Part shown: positions 11,812 to 33,800 of the stretch, in pieces
Numbering within the stretch: the stretch's first letter is position 1
Layout of the letters: every line of letters begins with the position of its first letter
Assembly: GCA_008921705.1 (NCBI GenBank)
Contig: VFFE01007016.1
Location: 303,225 to 367,224, forward strand
Direction of reading: 5' to 3'
Length of the DNA stretch: 64,000 bases
Origin: Burhinus oedicnemus
Taxonomy: Eukaryota > Chordata > Aves > Charadriiformes > Burhinidae
Notes under the pieces: generated by a model
Seen by the model: only the letters and a program-made list of their open reading frames with translations
Told to the model about the DNA's origin: nothing
Databases searched by the model: none
Program-made: the position numbers and the translations under genes

Positions 11812-14800
11812 AAGAGATTTAACGCCAGTTAAAGGTGGGGGGTACCCACAGAAAAGGAAAGAAGCAGCCATGCTGCCCCAGGCCCCCTGGCCCAGACTGG
11901 CCGCACTGCGTGTTGGAGGGACAACGTGCTGCGTCCATTCATGGTAGAACAAAGGCCGGCTGCACCGGTTACATCTCCGACCCGTTCACACACAGCTTCC
12001 CCACCGCAGAACATTTTGAAAAGCTTCTCAAACCCCCGTAGAAGTCCATGAATGGCAATATCCTGCACCCAGGTGAGAGGGACAGAGAAAACCAGAAGGT
12101 CGAGCGACCTAGAGCAAAGCCACGCAGCCATTTAGCAGCAGAGACAAGAACAAGAATCCAGGAAGGGTCTGCTTATGTCCCCTCTGCTTTATCCGTTATT
12201 TCACGCCGTCTTCATCTCGTGGTGCGTAAACACAGTCCCGACAGCCCACACAGTCCTTTGTAAGCTGTTCAAATACAGCAGCGGGCGGACGCAGACATCC
12301 TTCTCTCCCGAGACCTCCCGTGGGGAGACCCGGCACAGCCAGCGACAAGAACAACTCTTCTTCAGCAAATTGCAATCACGCGGGTGCTGGGAATATGGGG
12401 GAGGAAAAAAAAAAATGGGAAGGAGAGGCTTTTATCGTAGCAGGTAAGTCAGCCAGGATCTGCTCTGCCTCCTGCTAACTTACGCCAACACAGCAGCAGC
12501 TTCTGTGCCGGGCACAGGGCCGTGCCGTGCCGCCTGGCAATGCCACGTGGCACGAGGTCCTACACCAGGCATCCCTCCCGGGCCACACATCTTACCACAC
12601 CAGCCTGGATGCTCTGGTTTAATTAAATTCTCATCGGTGACCTGTGCTCCACGTTGGTGCACGTGACTCTCCCTAGCAAGCATGGGCTGTCTCTCCTGTT
12701 TCATTAAATAAGAGATATTTTAACAAAGGAAAAGGGGATTCAGAGAGAAGTGGATCACAAACTAATTTTAAAAAGGCACATTCTAGTAATATGGTTACCT
12801 ATTGTTATTGCAGAAGCTGGGAAAGAGATGCTGAGGTCCTTCAGCTGGGACGGCAGATGTCTGCCGTGTCCTGTTGCCTGGATGAGGCCACGAGCAGCGC
12901 TGTCAGTGACGGTGCCTGAACTGAGGTGCAGAATTTGTGGGAATAAGTTGAAAACTGCCTTTTTTGGGTGCCCTGCTCCTTTGCCGAGAGAGGGGGAGCG
13001 CAGACAGAGGCAGAGCTCATGGCACCAGCAGCAGGGCGCTGCGGGGAGGGAAACCGGCGGGTACAGCACCGGCACTGCCATGTCCTTGGGGCGCGATGGA
13101 GGGAAGGGAAACTGCAAAAGCAGCTTGGTGGCCAGCAGCTGACGACTACAAAGCTAACAGGGAAAAGCAAAGGAACAGCCTGAATTTCAGATGGCATCTG
13201 CAAGCCAACCTCACGTTTTCTGCCCGAAAACAGGCCTTGTTTTGTGAAGTGAGGGGCTGTGTACTTGCCTCGCGGCGTAACTCATCAGTCCCTCCAACAG
13301 AGGAAACCCTGAACTCGTTTCTGTTACCCGCTGCACCCATCAGCCAGACAAATCTCTGACCTTTCAGAGAGCTTCACATGTACCATCCTCCCGCTAGCCA
13401 GGAAAGACTCAGTCGCTGGAATAATTCTCCAGCATCATCAGCATTAATTACCTGCATGGCTGGGTCCACCCTGGCAGACTCGCAGGCACGGCAGGGAAGG
13501 GGAGCGAGTGGTGCCAACACGCTGGAAATGGGTATTGTGCCAGACCAGCAGGTGACGGGGGAACGTATTCCCCAGCCCAGAGCCGCTCTACGTTCCCCAT
13601 GAGCACAGTCTCTTTATCCTTGCATCACTCCAGTGACATTGGCAGGAGCATCATCCCCCTCATACAGGTGGGAAAGGGAGGCAGAGAAAGGGCATTGACT
13701 TTGCTCAGTTGGAATGAGGCTCGAGCCCAGCCTCCTGAAGTCTTGGAGCGGCATCTTTTTGCTCGGAAATTCTGCAGTAAAAAGAAAACCTTCTGTCAGA
13801 TCTCCCCCAATTCCACTGCCCTCGAGGTGACGGGTTTCGTTTGGAGAAGAAAAAGAAAAAAAAGAGGGGAAAAAACCCCTGCCCGAGGGGACAGGCAGTG
13901 GTTTAGGGAAGCTCATGCAGTAAGACAGAAACTGTGTCAGGAGGAAAAAAAAAAGCATGAGAAAGAGCAGAATAAGATGAAGACAGTAGCAAGAATTAAA
14001 GTTGGGTCCTAACATGAAACAGGCTGCTACAACATCTGAAAGAAAATGACGCGTAGGAAGTTTAAATACAGGATTTGATGCTATAACACCATAGATTGCT
14101 CAACAGCTCCTAATTTAGAGCTGCTGATTAGTGCAACCCAAGACGGGTCCTTACTGACCCCTTCCAGGAATCCCAGCACAATCCTCTGGCAGGAAGGCAG
14201 CACGCTCACACAGTGCCGGCAGGCGCTCCCGGAGCCGAGCGGAAATCAAGTCTCCAGCAACCACCCGGGCAAATTGAAAACAAAATATAAAAAATAAAAT
14301 AACTTGTAATTAACGAGAACGAGGAGTTAACAGAGGCCTACAATCTCTAATCAATCTCTTGCTGCCTGGCCTGCTCCACCGATGAGCCCCATTGTTATTT
14401 TTGATTGTGTGTGCAAGAGTGCGAGACGGCTGCTGGAAGAATAGCACTCCATCAAAATTGTGATTTCTTTCTCCTCTTGAGACTCATCAAGGGTGAGGAG
14501 GAGGAGAGGGGAGAAGATAGAGACACAAAAAGAAACAAACAGCTAGAACATGCTTCTCGGAGATACTCTGCTGGGTTTAAGGAGGAAATAACCGAAACTG
14601 CAGGTATGCCAAGCACGCGGACTCGGATCCAGAGCTCCCAAAAGTGCTGTCAGCTCCAAGAGGAAACAAGAGCACTCAGGCGAGTAGAAGTAATCCCTGT
14701 ATTAACCACCCTGCTTATTCCGAGGCGTGCATCGCTCGCTGGTGTGCCCTGACCAAAGCGATGCTAAGGCCGTGCTGGAATCTCGGCACACTGGACTCTC

Positions 14801-17800
14801 TCCACACGTTCAACCACACGAGTTTTGTCTCCCCCCTTCAGCCAGCAGTTTGTCAGCATCACTTTGTGTTTGAAAAAACAGCCTCTGAGGTCTTTCTTAT
14901 TCTGTTCAGCCCATTTCCCTCCTCAAGAAAAGAGAATTAAACTATTACTTCTTGTCCGCCCAGCTGCCCTAGTCGCATTTTACACACCTTGTCAATACGG
15001 AGGCACCAGGACGGGCAGGTACGCAGGCCATGGGGCAAGCAAAGGAAGACTGGGAAGTTAAAGGCGGTGTCTGTCCTTCCCCTGCACCCTTCTTCCATAC
15101 AAAGCCTTCATCCCTTTCACCCCTCATGGTGAATCACATCAGCGAGTGCTCGCTTTTCAGATTGCCTCAAAGTCCAAGAGTGACAGTTGCCCTTATAGAT
15201 CTGCAAACCAGCTCGGTACGTAACTCCTTAAAGGGGTGCGCATCAAAGCCAGCGTGGGCACGCTGGCCGTTAATTTAACGGGTTGCAAAAAGAGCTGTTG
15301 ATTTTATTACCGATTCAAGACGACACCAATAAAGGTTTTATTTTGCAGTAATAAGTGCCAGCCCTGCAGCTGGCAACGTTCTCGGAGCTGTGTCATGATG
15401 CTTCTGGTTTTGTTTGCTGCCTGGTATCTTGGGTGTTATCTTTCAAGGCATCAAGCCTTGGGGATGCTCTTCCATGAACTAGCGCTGGTGTTTGGGTTTC
15501 CATTTGATAGTTTTGACAGAAGATAGCAACAGGGGTGAGACCTGGAAGCAGACAGCATTCCATACTCTGCAAGACTGAGCTCTGAGGATATAGAAAATAC
15601 CTGTCTAAAGGCAGCCTTTTGGCCAAGAGTATTTATGAGCTCAGACATGTAACACTGCTGTGATAGTGGAAAGAGTTTGTCTGTTTTAACTTCCTTACCA
15701 ACCAATTTAGACCCAAATAACCGATACATGAATTACTAAGAAATCTGAGCGTGCCCGTCTGAGAAAGTAGAGGAACCTGAAACCAGAAAGACTTCAGCCA
15801 CCGCCAGATTTCACGTAGCTGTCACACAGGACCAGATCGATTGCCTTTTCGGTCCAGGATCTTATCAAGCACCACATTCGTGCCACGACAGCGGAAACAG
15901 TTTACCTGAAGCACAGTGAATAATCAAGCACAGATTCCTCTCCCTGAGCACTCTTCTTGCTCTCCCTTCTTCACTCAAGTCTTCATTCCCAAGCTACTTC
16001 CAGAGGATGGAGTTGAACGTTGCCAGGTAGAGCAGCAGCAAAACCGTATGTAGACACAACCCAGAAAATAAGCAGCATGCGTGGGAATTTTCTTCCTAAC
16101 CTCTGCAGTAAGAGGTTGCCTTTGCACCTCAAAGCAGAGAGCTCTGCATGGCCCTGCTTAAGTTAAATGTAAATATTTAATGTAAACTAGGCATTATTAT
16201 GTGTCCACAAAGATATCTTAACATTTTGGAAAGCCTACTGAGCTCCTGCTCTCGGCAGCACCTTGAAGCCATAGGTTCTATAAAATAAAAAGATTTTCAC
16301 TCTCTTCATTTTAAATTGATTGGCTTCAAATGCTTTAGCTGGGGCTGCGTCTTTAGGCACACAAAAGGAAAAAGTCCGTGATTTAATTTCTCTGCACTGT
16401 TTGTTCATTTGTACAAGTGTCTCCAAACCATCTCCTCTTCAAATTTGACCAGTCTTTCTGTTTACCAAAAGACTTTCTTTGTCCGAAACCATTGTCGTTG
16501 CCTTTCTAAAGGCCTCATTTCCTTACTCTCATCCAGGATCTACCCAGAGACAAGGGTAAACAGCATGACGTACACATGGCCAAGCAACGACATCCTGATT
16601 TGCCACCGCTTAATGCCAAGTTGGCTAAGCTGATTTTGAGGCTCCCCAGGGATGTTTGTTTGTTTTAATAGATCTCTTCAATGGATTGTTGAAGGGAGTC
16701 AATGCAGTTCTCAGATATCTCACAGGCGGCCTGGCCTAGACGCACCAGCCAAGCGTTACGCAGAATGCACAGCCTGCGTCATGGCCCAACACATCTCACG
16801 TACCAGCAACGGTAACAGAATACCAAACTGTCAAGTGTCCCAATAACTCTAACGGATTTCATCCCACTGGAAAAAAAATGAAGACCTAAACTCCTGGTGA
16901 GGAATCTGTAACACCGCTTTCTGCAGCATTTAATTAAAAGAATAAAAGAGAGCAAACAAGCAAGCGCAAGCTGTGAAGTCTGAGATGCGCCTTGCTGCCT
17001 ACGCACTCACACGCAGAGGGTCTGAAAAATCACTGGAACATCCTTCAAGTTGATGATGAGTTCATCTGTTGCATCGATAGGAATCGCCAATAAATACTGA
17101 TACGGTTTCATTGGAAGTCAGTGCTCGTTTGTAGATGCAGTCATTTATATTCACAGCATGGCACTGTGATTAACCCTTTCATTGAAGCTGTAATTCCAAT
17201 TAATGCGGATTGGCTGGACACATACAGCATGTAGATAATAAGCTCTACTACAGTAACAGCACACCTTGGTCGGGAAAACCAAGCACATCTTTCATCTTCA
17301 TTTAGCTTTGAAGGGGTTACATTACAGCAGCTCCTGTTGCATCCCTGCTAGTGAAGCCTCGCCGAAAATTAAATGCCACCAGCAGCGCTACTGAAATATG
17401 CTCTAAAGTTTACAGGCAAACTACAGAAGCTTGTAAAGTGCCAGGGGACTTCTCTGGTTTAATTATATAGACCCTGTTCCATAAATTGCTTGAATGGAAT
17501 AAATACAAATAGCATTCCCTGCTTTGTGACCTCTTTGGGTTAATGAAATGCACACAAACACCCACAGTCTGCTATGGCTCAGAAATTTCACAGCATAAAC
17601 ACAGAACCTCGCTGGAAGCCGTAGTCAGGATTCAAGCCTTGGTACATACAGGAGAACCAGCTGCCTGGACTCAGCAAGGAAATAATTTGTTGTTTATATT
17701 CTACTGCTATTCTAAGCTGCAGACGGTGGGAATTGTCTGCGATTTACCAAACAGGGAGAAAGACACTGAGATTTTGTTGTTCAGGCTCTCATTAGCAAAT

Positions 17801-19388
17801 CTGCTTCTCGTATCCGAGGAGGTGTTTGAGGTAAGAGAGGTTGAGGAATTCCATGAATCAATAAGCAATCCACCCTTGGCTTTGGGAAATGTGAGATCTC
17901 GGCACTGCTGCTGCTGTACCTGGCGACACTTACCCTCCATCCTCTGGACATATTCGGGAATAAAGTCTTGAGTGAAGAAGCTAAAGCAAGAAGAGTGTTT
18001 AGGGAGAGGAATCCATACTTGATTAGGCATTTTTTTTGCATGTAAATTATTTCTATTGCCGTGACATGAAGGAGGATTTGATTCTACTGGAGACAACTAC
18101 GGAGAAGCCAGCCAGCTCTCGTTCATGCAGTCAGTAATTTTCTCACGTTTTCTTAGCTTTCTCCAGGCACACCACCTCTCTGAGACACACAAAGAACCGC
18201 TAGTTGTACTGTCTGGGCATGGCATCCAACAGACATCTCCAGGAGTCTGCTGAAGTTTCATCCACTAAACATTCCACACTACAGGCGTGAGCACAGGCCT
18301 CCGGAGGTCTCGCAGCTAACAGCATGCACCACCTCAACTGAGAACTGTTCTCAGGATTCAAGGACAGTACCTTAAAACCAACAGAGTTCTCCTCCTCCCT
18401 GGACACTGAGCTTTCTTCTCTTGCTGCCATTTGTCTCAGTTAGTCCAGAAGTCTCATAAAGCCAAGTAATATAACTGTTTTGGGGCTACTTTAATAGTTT
18501 TACTAAGGATCCTAGGTGCTGCCTTATACTTGCCCTCACTTGCTTTATTTGGTGGGTTTTTTCTTCTGAGGCTCTGAAGTTGTAGAACAGGAAAACATTT
18601 GTCCTGTTATGCGAAGAAGTAATACTGCAGCAACCCACACGTGGCACACAGCGGTAGGTCTGCAGAAACAGAACTTCTCCAGGTCCTGCTTAGAGTCCCC
18701 TCCTGTACTGAACCCCCCAAACCCCTCATCCTTCTCATAAAGGAGACTCACCCTGGGGACATCAGTGGGATGGTTTTAAGTGCCAGGTGCATTTGCCACC
18801 AAGAAGGTTCTCCCACTGACCTGTAAACTTGGGCTGTTGACACCCGAGCCAACATAAAGATGGAACTTAACAGCTTGGTGACTCTAATGTCACACCTCGG
18901 CTCTCTAACGTATCACCCCAACCGTGCTAGCTGGAAGGTAACGCAGAAGAAAAACAGCGCCCATTAAGCCAGAACCCAACTTCAGACCACCTAGCTAGAC
19001 CAATAAAGGTATCAGACTGACAGAAGACAGACTGTTATTGCTACTCGTCTGTGCTGTTCACATAAATGGCACTTCACACACGCCAGGATGAGTTGCTGCT
19101 CAAAAGGGATTCCAATTTACATAAAGACAAGATGATGACACGCAGACAAGCTAGAGGATGGCAAAGACGGTAAGGACATATATCTCAGTGAAGTAAGGAT
19201 GAAACCTTGATGGTTACATAAGGTCTTATTGCCGCGGCATATATAACTGATAATATAAAAAAGTGAAGCGCAAGGCCAGATGCCTTAGGTATTACGCATA
19301 CATAGTCTCTTCTCTTTACTCCTGCATTTGATATACAAGTGAAGGACCAAATGCCAAACCTTCTAAGGTAATTTTTTAAAAGAAGAAA

Positions 19389-19391
<3 letters not shown>

Positions 19392-19433
<42 letters not shown>
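19392..19433. repeat. Mononucleotide T run of 42 beside the RLK exon
   Basis: Forty-two consecutive T bases, which read as poly-A on the gene strand, lie about 129 bases downstream of the exon donor. No polyadenylation hexamer stands before it on the minus strand, so it is not a clear retrocopy tail. The length as assembled may be unreliable because long homopolymers are error-prone. Confidence 0.95.
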
Positions 19434-19437
<4 letters not shown>

Positions 19438-19474
19438 CCTGTAATGTAGCAGAAGGACAGTGATTTTCCATTCA

Positions 19475-27506
<8,032 letters not shown>

Positions 27507-27892
27507 TGCTATGAGGACAGGCTGAGAGAGTTGGGGTTGTTCAGCCTGGAGAAGAGAAGGCTCCGGGGAGACCTTAGAGCCCCTTCCAGTCTCTGAAGGG
27601 GGCCTACAAGAAAGCTGGAGAGGGACTTTTCACAAGGGCATGTAGTGATAGGACAAGGGGTAGATTTAGATGAGATCTCAGGAAGAAATTCTTGACTGTG
27701 AGGGTGATGAGACACTGGCCCAGGTTGCCCAGAGCAGCTGTGGCTGCCCCATCCCTGGAGGTGTTCAAGGCCAGGTTGGACGGGGCTTGGAGCAACCTGG
27801 TCTGGTGGGAGGTGTCCCTGCCCATGGCAGGGGGGTGGAACAAGATGGTCTTTAAGGTCCCTTCCAATCCAAACCATTCTATGGTTCTATGA
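27507..27892 (+). mobile_element. CR1 LINE 3' fragment (copy 3)
   Basis: The fragment starts in the end of the CR1 ORF2 region (gctgagagagttgggg, then ttcagcctggagaagagaag) and ends with ccattctatggttctatgaa, the short repeated octamer-like 3' end typical of CR1. About 390 bases are present, so it is strongly 5'-truncated. It runs opposite to MAD1L1. Its sequence is close to copy 4 at 56088, which suggests the same or a related subfamily. No usable frame remains. Confidence 0.93.
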
Positions 27893-30800
27893 AATTCTGA
27901 TACCGAGACTCATGGAAATATTATTTGGACTCAGTGACAGCCTCCAAGATTATGTTACTTACAGCATCTTGTCCCCCTCTCTCCCCTGCACCGTGAACCC
28001 TGCGCTCACAACACAAAGATTTCCCAGCTTTGCAGGCGGATGGATCTAAATATAGAATTAATAAACACCAAAAGAGATTCCTACCACTTCTGAAGTAGCT
28101 TATCAAATAACTTTGTGGTGTCAGACAGAGTCCGAGATGGGACAGGGCACCGTACAGACATCCTTTAGTTCCTACTTGGGATGCACAGACCGAACTCCAA
28201 ACCCCGCAGGCTCCCGGACTATTCGGAGGGTGGCCGTAAGTAAGAACACGCCGCTGCGCCGGACTAAATCCCTTTCCTACCCGTGAACCGCCTCTCTTCT
28301 TGACAGACATTACAACACCATTACCGGCTCCAGAACTCACTTTTTCGAGACAAAGCCCAGTGCCCCCGTCCCTAGGTAAGGCGGCTTTGCCGAAAGGTCA
28401 GCCTGCCATTTCATTGTTTGCCTGGCCCGGGCTAATGGAACCGCGGCCGCTGTGCGCAGCAGGCTGGAGGGACGCAGAGGACGGCCAGGAAAAACGCACG
28501 CCGTTTTAGCCAGCCAGCGGGGATTGAAAACACAAATCGCACTGCAACAGATAAAGGCAAGTCTCCGCAGCACACCACCTTATTTGTGTTTTTAATGGAA
28601 GAAGATTTGCGGAGTTTGTTTTAGGGCTTTTGTTCCACAGGAAACTAAGGACTAAAAAGCCTCCACTCGCTCCTATTCAATCCTTTTTTTTTCCCCTCAT
28701 TTATCCCCTTAATAGTGTTTTGAAGTGTTGGCACTGCAAACATATTGCTCTTGGCCTGAAAGCACTCTGGATGCCAACTCGTCAAACCTTCCCCAGACCC
28801 TTCTTTTTGTTCTCGGTGCTCCTGCAGCAGGCCCCAAAAGGCACTTACTCTGCTCAAAAATCACACCAGACATCCCTCCGTGCGCTCTTCGGAGCGCCCC
28901 GGACCACCTCTCGCAGGACAGCAGGTTCTGCCCTATTTTTATTGGCATATTTTTCACGTTGTACTTCATTTTCTGGTGGCCGCTTTATGAAAACAATCCT
29001 TTAAGGACGATCGTGCTGGAGCTGAATGAAACGCTGGTTCAGCACGGAGCAGCGGAACGGCAACAGGGGGAAAGGGGCTTTCAAATAACAAAACTGCAGG
29101 AATGTGACACAGACGTAAAGACAAGCAATCTTTTCTCCCTGGAGCATGAAAGATGTTTGGAAACAGAGCCATCTCCTGGATAACCAGGCTTTCAATCACA
29201 TTATCTCAGCCTCCGGAGCTCATATTTCCATCACAGGAGTCTGTAGTGTTATTATGCATAGGGAGGGTTATTTCCCTTAACCTTGTGCTAACGCTCTTGA
29301 GCAAGAGGCGAAGGCTGGAAGTCTCCAAGCAACCCCCACAAACTGTCCCAAGACCGGCAGGGCCACCAAAGTCATCTCTGGGCAGGCAGACGGGAACGGT
29401 AGCATCTGTCTCGGCCCATGCGCCGACTCTCCTTTCCCAATTCTGAATTATTCATCACGCGCTAACTTCCAAACCAGTTCAGTTTTAAATTTTTAAATAT
29501 TTAATAATAGGGTATTAAATATTCATGCAATTTTATGAGAAAATTTTGGAAGATGGGCACTAAGGCTCTAATTCTTAAGTTCATTATTGGGACTGACTGG
29601 CTACTCAGAGAGAATTTCTAGCTTCCTAGAGAGAGAAGGAAGAGGAAAAGAGGCAAACCAAGTACTTATGGACCACCTGACTCTAAATCACAGGACAACA
29701 CAGATACCTGTGCCATTCATTTTCCAAAAAGATCATCTCTTTATGAAAGAGCTGAGAAACCCACACTGGGAACACGCTAGAAAGCCCTCAGCCGCAGTTC
29801 AGAGGGTCTTTAAGAGTTCCATGTCGCTGTTATAGAGAAAGATGTCCACCTTGGTTCAGTGTATCCGACCGGCAGAGGGACAACCGAGCAGCTTTCGGCC
29901 ACCAGAGCAACCAGAAAAACACGCGATCGGTCTCAGCTGCGATTCAGGGCAGACATAGGGGAAGTTCAGCTCAAGACGCACCTGGAAGGAGACAGATTCC
30001 TCCCTTTTCCTGATGCCTACTCGGAAGGGACCACGGGATGCATAGTTTCCCCTGAGCTGGTCTGACAGCTTGGATTCGTTAAATATGCATGCCCGTTTCT
30101 CTCCAGGTAGCTCCCGCAGACCACGCTTGCTTCTTTTCTACCCCCTCCTTTTTAGTAGATGACATCTCTTTAACCCTGATCCATGCCGAGAGCGAGCCCG
30201 TGTTCCTGTCCCCCCTGTATTACGAGCGCACATTCCCTACGGCGCTGGAAATTGTATGGTTTACACAAAAGATGACACATAAGCCCTGGAATTACATGCA
30301 AATGAGCGGATCCATTCCTCACTTCTTACCATTACAACTCTGACTTTCCAACAACCGCACGGGGCGATTTCTGCGCCAGCTTTCAAACAAAGGGCATCGC
30401 TGTGTTATTAACAGCTCACGGTGGCAAGCAGTTTGTCACCTTTCACAAAAATGATCTGAAAAGACACCAGCAATTATTCCTAAGGAGATTATTGGGTGGT
30501 TACGTCCCAGCACAGCAGCTGGAAGCTGAAGTGACATAATATTCACTGGGAAAACTCCCTTTTCAAACCAAGAGAACATGGAACCGATTAAAAAATGAAC
30601 TAAACTGGAAACAAATGGGAAACTAGAGGAAGAGTCAAGCTTGTTCCCTTCAATTTTGTTCATCTCTATACCAACATTAGCAGCACATCTTCAGGAGAAA
30701 ACTAAAAGCTCCCGATTATGACACAAGATGACGGGACATTAACTTTGGAGACTTATCCTGGGAAGGAGCTGGTATGTTATAAACAAAAGACCCTGAGGAA

Positions 30801-33800
30801 GAATGACTCAAGCACCTCTTGCAGCTGCAAAAATCCAGCTCATTTCTAGGTCTCGTACGTTTGGTTCTTCCAACGCTTTTTCAGCGCCAAGGACTAAACA
30901 CCTGCAAGACAGACAAGCGTCCTCTTCCTGGGATTGCTGCATAACACGGTCGTATCTTACAATGAGACCCAAGAACCAACATTTGCTTGGCTAATGTTCA
31001 CGAGTGAGGTGGAGCAAGGAGCAGAAGCCCTGTCTAATTTCAAGTAACTAATTACTAATGGCTCTCGGATAGGAATGAGTAAGGAGGCTCCATGCCCGTG
31101 CAAGAAGGACCAAGGGATCCGGTCACACAAATTTCTTCAGCAGCGGGGGAAAAAAGCGTTGGAGAAGGTGATGTTCTACTGGCTGTCCTTTGAGGACCGG
31201 TCATTTCTAGTTACATGTCAAAAGTATATTAAAAAACCAAATCCACCAAGCTAACAGTCTGCCCTTGGAGATAAAAGTAGAAGTTTCTTAGGAAGTGAAT
31301 TACTTTTGCTAGTGGTGAATTAGTTTGTCACCTTCATGCCTGTGCAAAATGCTGTTTGTCACTTTGATGGAAGCCTCTTGTAAACACCAGCACCCCTGTT
31401 TCGAGATCTCCTCTTTGCAGCCAGGGAAGCACAAGAAAAACTGGGCAAGTTTCCTGTTTGCGGTAATGGGACAGACGGAACTATCACTGCACTTTTTGGG
31501 TGCACATCGTCAACAACTCCAAGCTCAGTTTTTTCATACGACCTATAAACGTATTTAAAAAATTATGAGCTCTGCCCATTTTGAGTCCAAGAAACATCTG
31601 TACAGCACATAATGATCCAAACTGGAACCTTCAGTATGTTTCTTTCTTCAGCAACATTTTAAGAAGTTCCTCTACATCATCTAGGAGGTTTAGTCCAGAC
31701 ACCATGTTGCCACCATACATTCACACAATACCTTCTGCAAGCAATAGGACAACGAAGCCAACAGATAGACTAATACAGCCAGGGGACAGGACAGATCCGT
31801 GAGGAGGCGAGGACACGCAGTAACTTTGCAGAGTTAGCTTAAAGTGTAATTCATTATAAATAATAATTAAAAAAAAGCAGCAGCAATAAGATTCACAGAG
31901 AGAGATAGGGAACACAGAAAAGATTTCAGGACTGAATTGAGCACACTGAAACCTAAAGAATAATAATAACAAAAAAGAAATAAAATAGCGGAATTTAGAA
32001 GAACGAGAAAACAAGAGATGGCAAAACACAGTCAGCTCACAGCCACCCAGAAGGCCGTACGGACCTACCTGCTGAAAACACCACCTCCTGTGGAGTCTCA
32101 GAGCTCTGCCTGAATGCAGAACAAGGGCAGTTTAAGTAAAGGATCTGGCCAAATCACCAAGCAGGTTAAAATCAGTGCTGCTTTTAATTCGTTTAATTCT
32201 TACCAGCTGAGGAACAAAGAGGAGTGGTGACTGCTTTCACACCTGCATGCTCAAACTCCCTTAAGCGAGGTGAGCAGGAACACCTGGGAAGACCTCAAAT
32301 CATGAAAGAATACTTGTGGATAGCTCAAGACAGAAGCCCTTTCTTTTTTCTAAGAAAGAGATATTTTAATGGCCTAGGAGCCTTTTCGTGGCAGCAGAAG
32401 AAACCCAAATGACAGATTTCTGCTACAATGCAGAAGGCTCGGTATCTCTTTCTTCGACGGAAGGCCACTGACAGAGTCTAGTAAAGGGACTTGATGGCTT
32501 GGGAGTTTAAAACAAGAGCTTTTGGCATCATTTTGACTGCAAATAATAATAATAAAATGCTCTGACAGAAGGGGCTTGGGTGGAGAAAAAGGGTGAGGGA
32601 AGGAGAAACATATTCTCAATGAAAATCTCATTTAGCCATTTTTTTGGATGTGCTTAAAAACTCCACTGTGGTCACCATTCCGGAGAGATGACAAACTCCT
32701 GGGATAAAGGCTGGAAAATCCTGGTAGTCGTGTCACATTTAGCAAGTCAAAGATATGTTTGTATAAGGCTGTAGAGGGCTAAATCCATTTTACATGCTGT
32801 ATGTATTATTAATTTCTGACAGTGGGCTTAGAAAAACCTAATTCGCCGGAATACGAGCTCCCTTTGAGCGGAGGGAAGCCTTTTCAAAACTCATCTTTTA
32901 TTGACTGAGTCATTTTTGAGTCAATCTGTCTGCTTTCGGCAAGACAAGAGTTTTAAATCTTCTCTCTTTTTTTCCTCCTTTTTGAGTCGTGGCAAGTCTA
33001 TTAAAACCTGCTAATGTATGCAGCAAGGCCTCTGATTTGAAATGTAATGAATTCTTCAGATAGTGGCAGATTAGGGGGAGAAGATGATAGAAACAGCCAG
33101 AGACGCCAAAAAAAGAACTCTCCAGAAAAAGAGGAGGAGAAGGGTGAGGGAGAACGAGAAAGATTAACCCTTTTTACCCAGAAGAAGAAAATCTTTCAGC
33201 TCCATTAATAGAATCAGTTAAAAAAGCAGAACTGGAAGGGGCAGAGCATCTTCAGGCTTGCCTGGGGCTGAACGAGACAAAGAATAAATGAATCTTTCCT
33301 CCTAGACTCTCTTGTAAGATTAGGTAATTCCCTAAGTGAAAAATGAATAACTTAGAGAAAATTAGCTCCATCCATATAAATAAGCCTTCGTATTCCAAAC
33401 TCGTCACCCAGAGCTTCCCAGGCGAACGCCCTGCAACATTTTTGCTGTTGTGTAACAGATGGTTTCCTCCTCCCCCCTGCCTTGGTTTGGTTCCAACCGC
33501 AGTATCTTTCAGGTGATCTTGTTTTAGCACAGAAATGAGCATTTTGGGTGTAAATCATCCATCCTGTTAGTGAAAGGCCGCTTGGCAGTTTTATTGTATT
33601 TGGCACCTTCGAAGCGCCGGACAAACATTACGCAGTCACACAAATGAGAGATTAGCGCCGTCTTTGTTGTACAGGCAGAGGAGCTAAGGAAAAGGAAGCC
33701 AAGGATGCTACTTAATTCCACAGCACTGATCTGGCGACAGCCCGAGCTGAGAACGCGGAATCTGCTGAATCACAGCACAGACCTGGGATATCTTCCTGCT

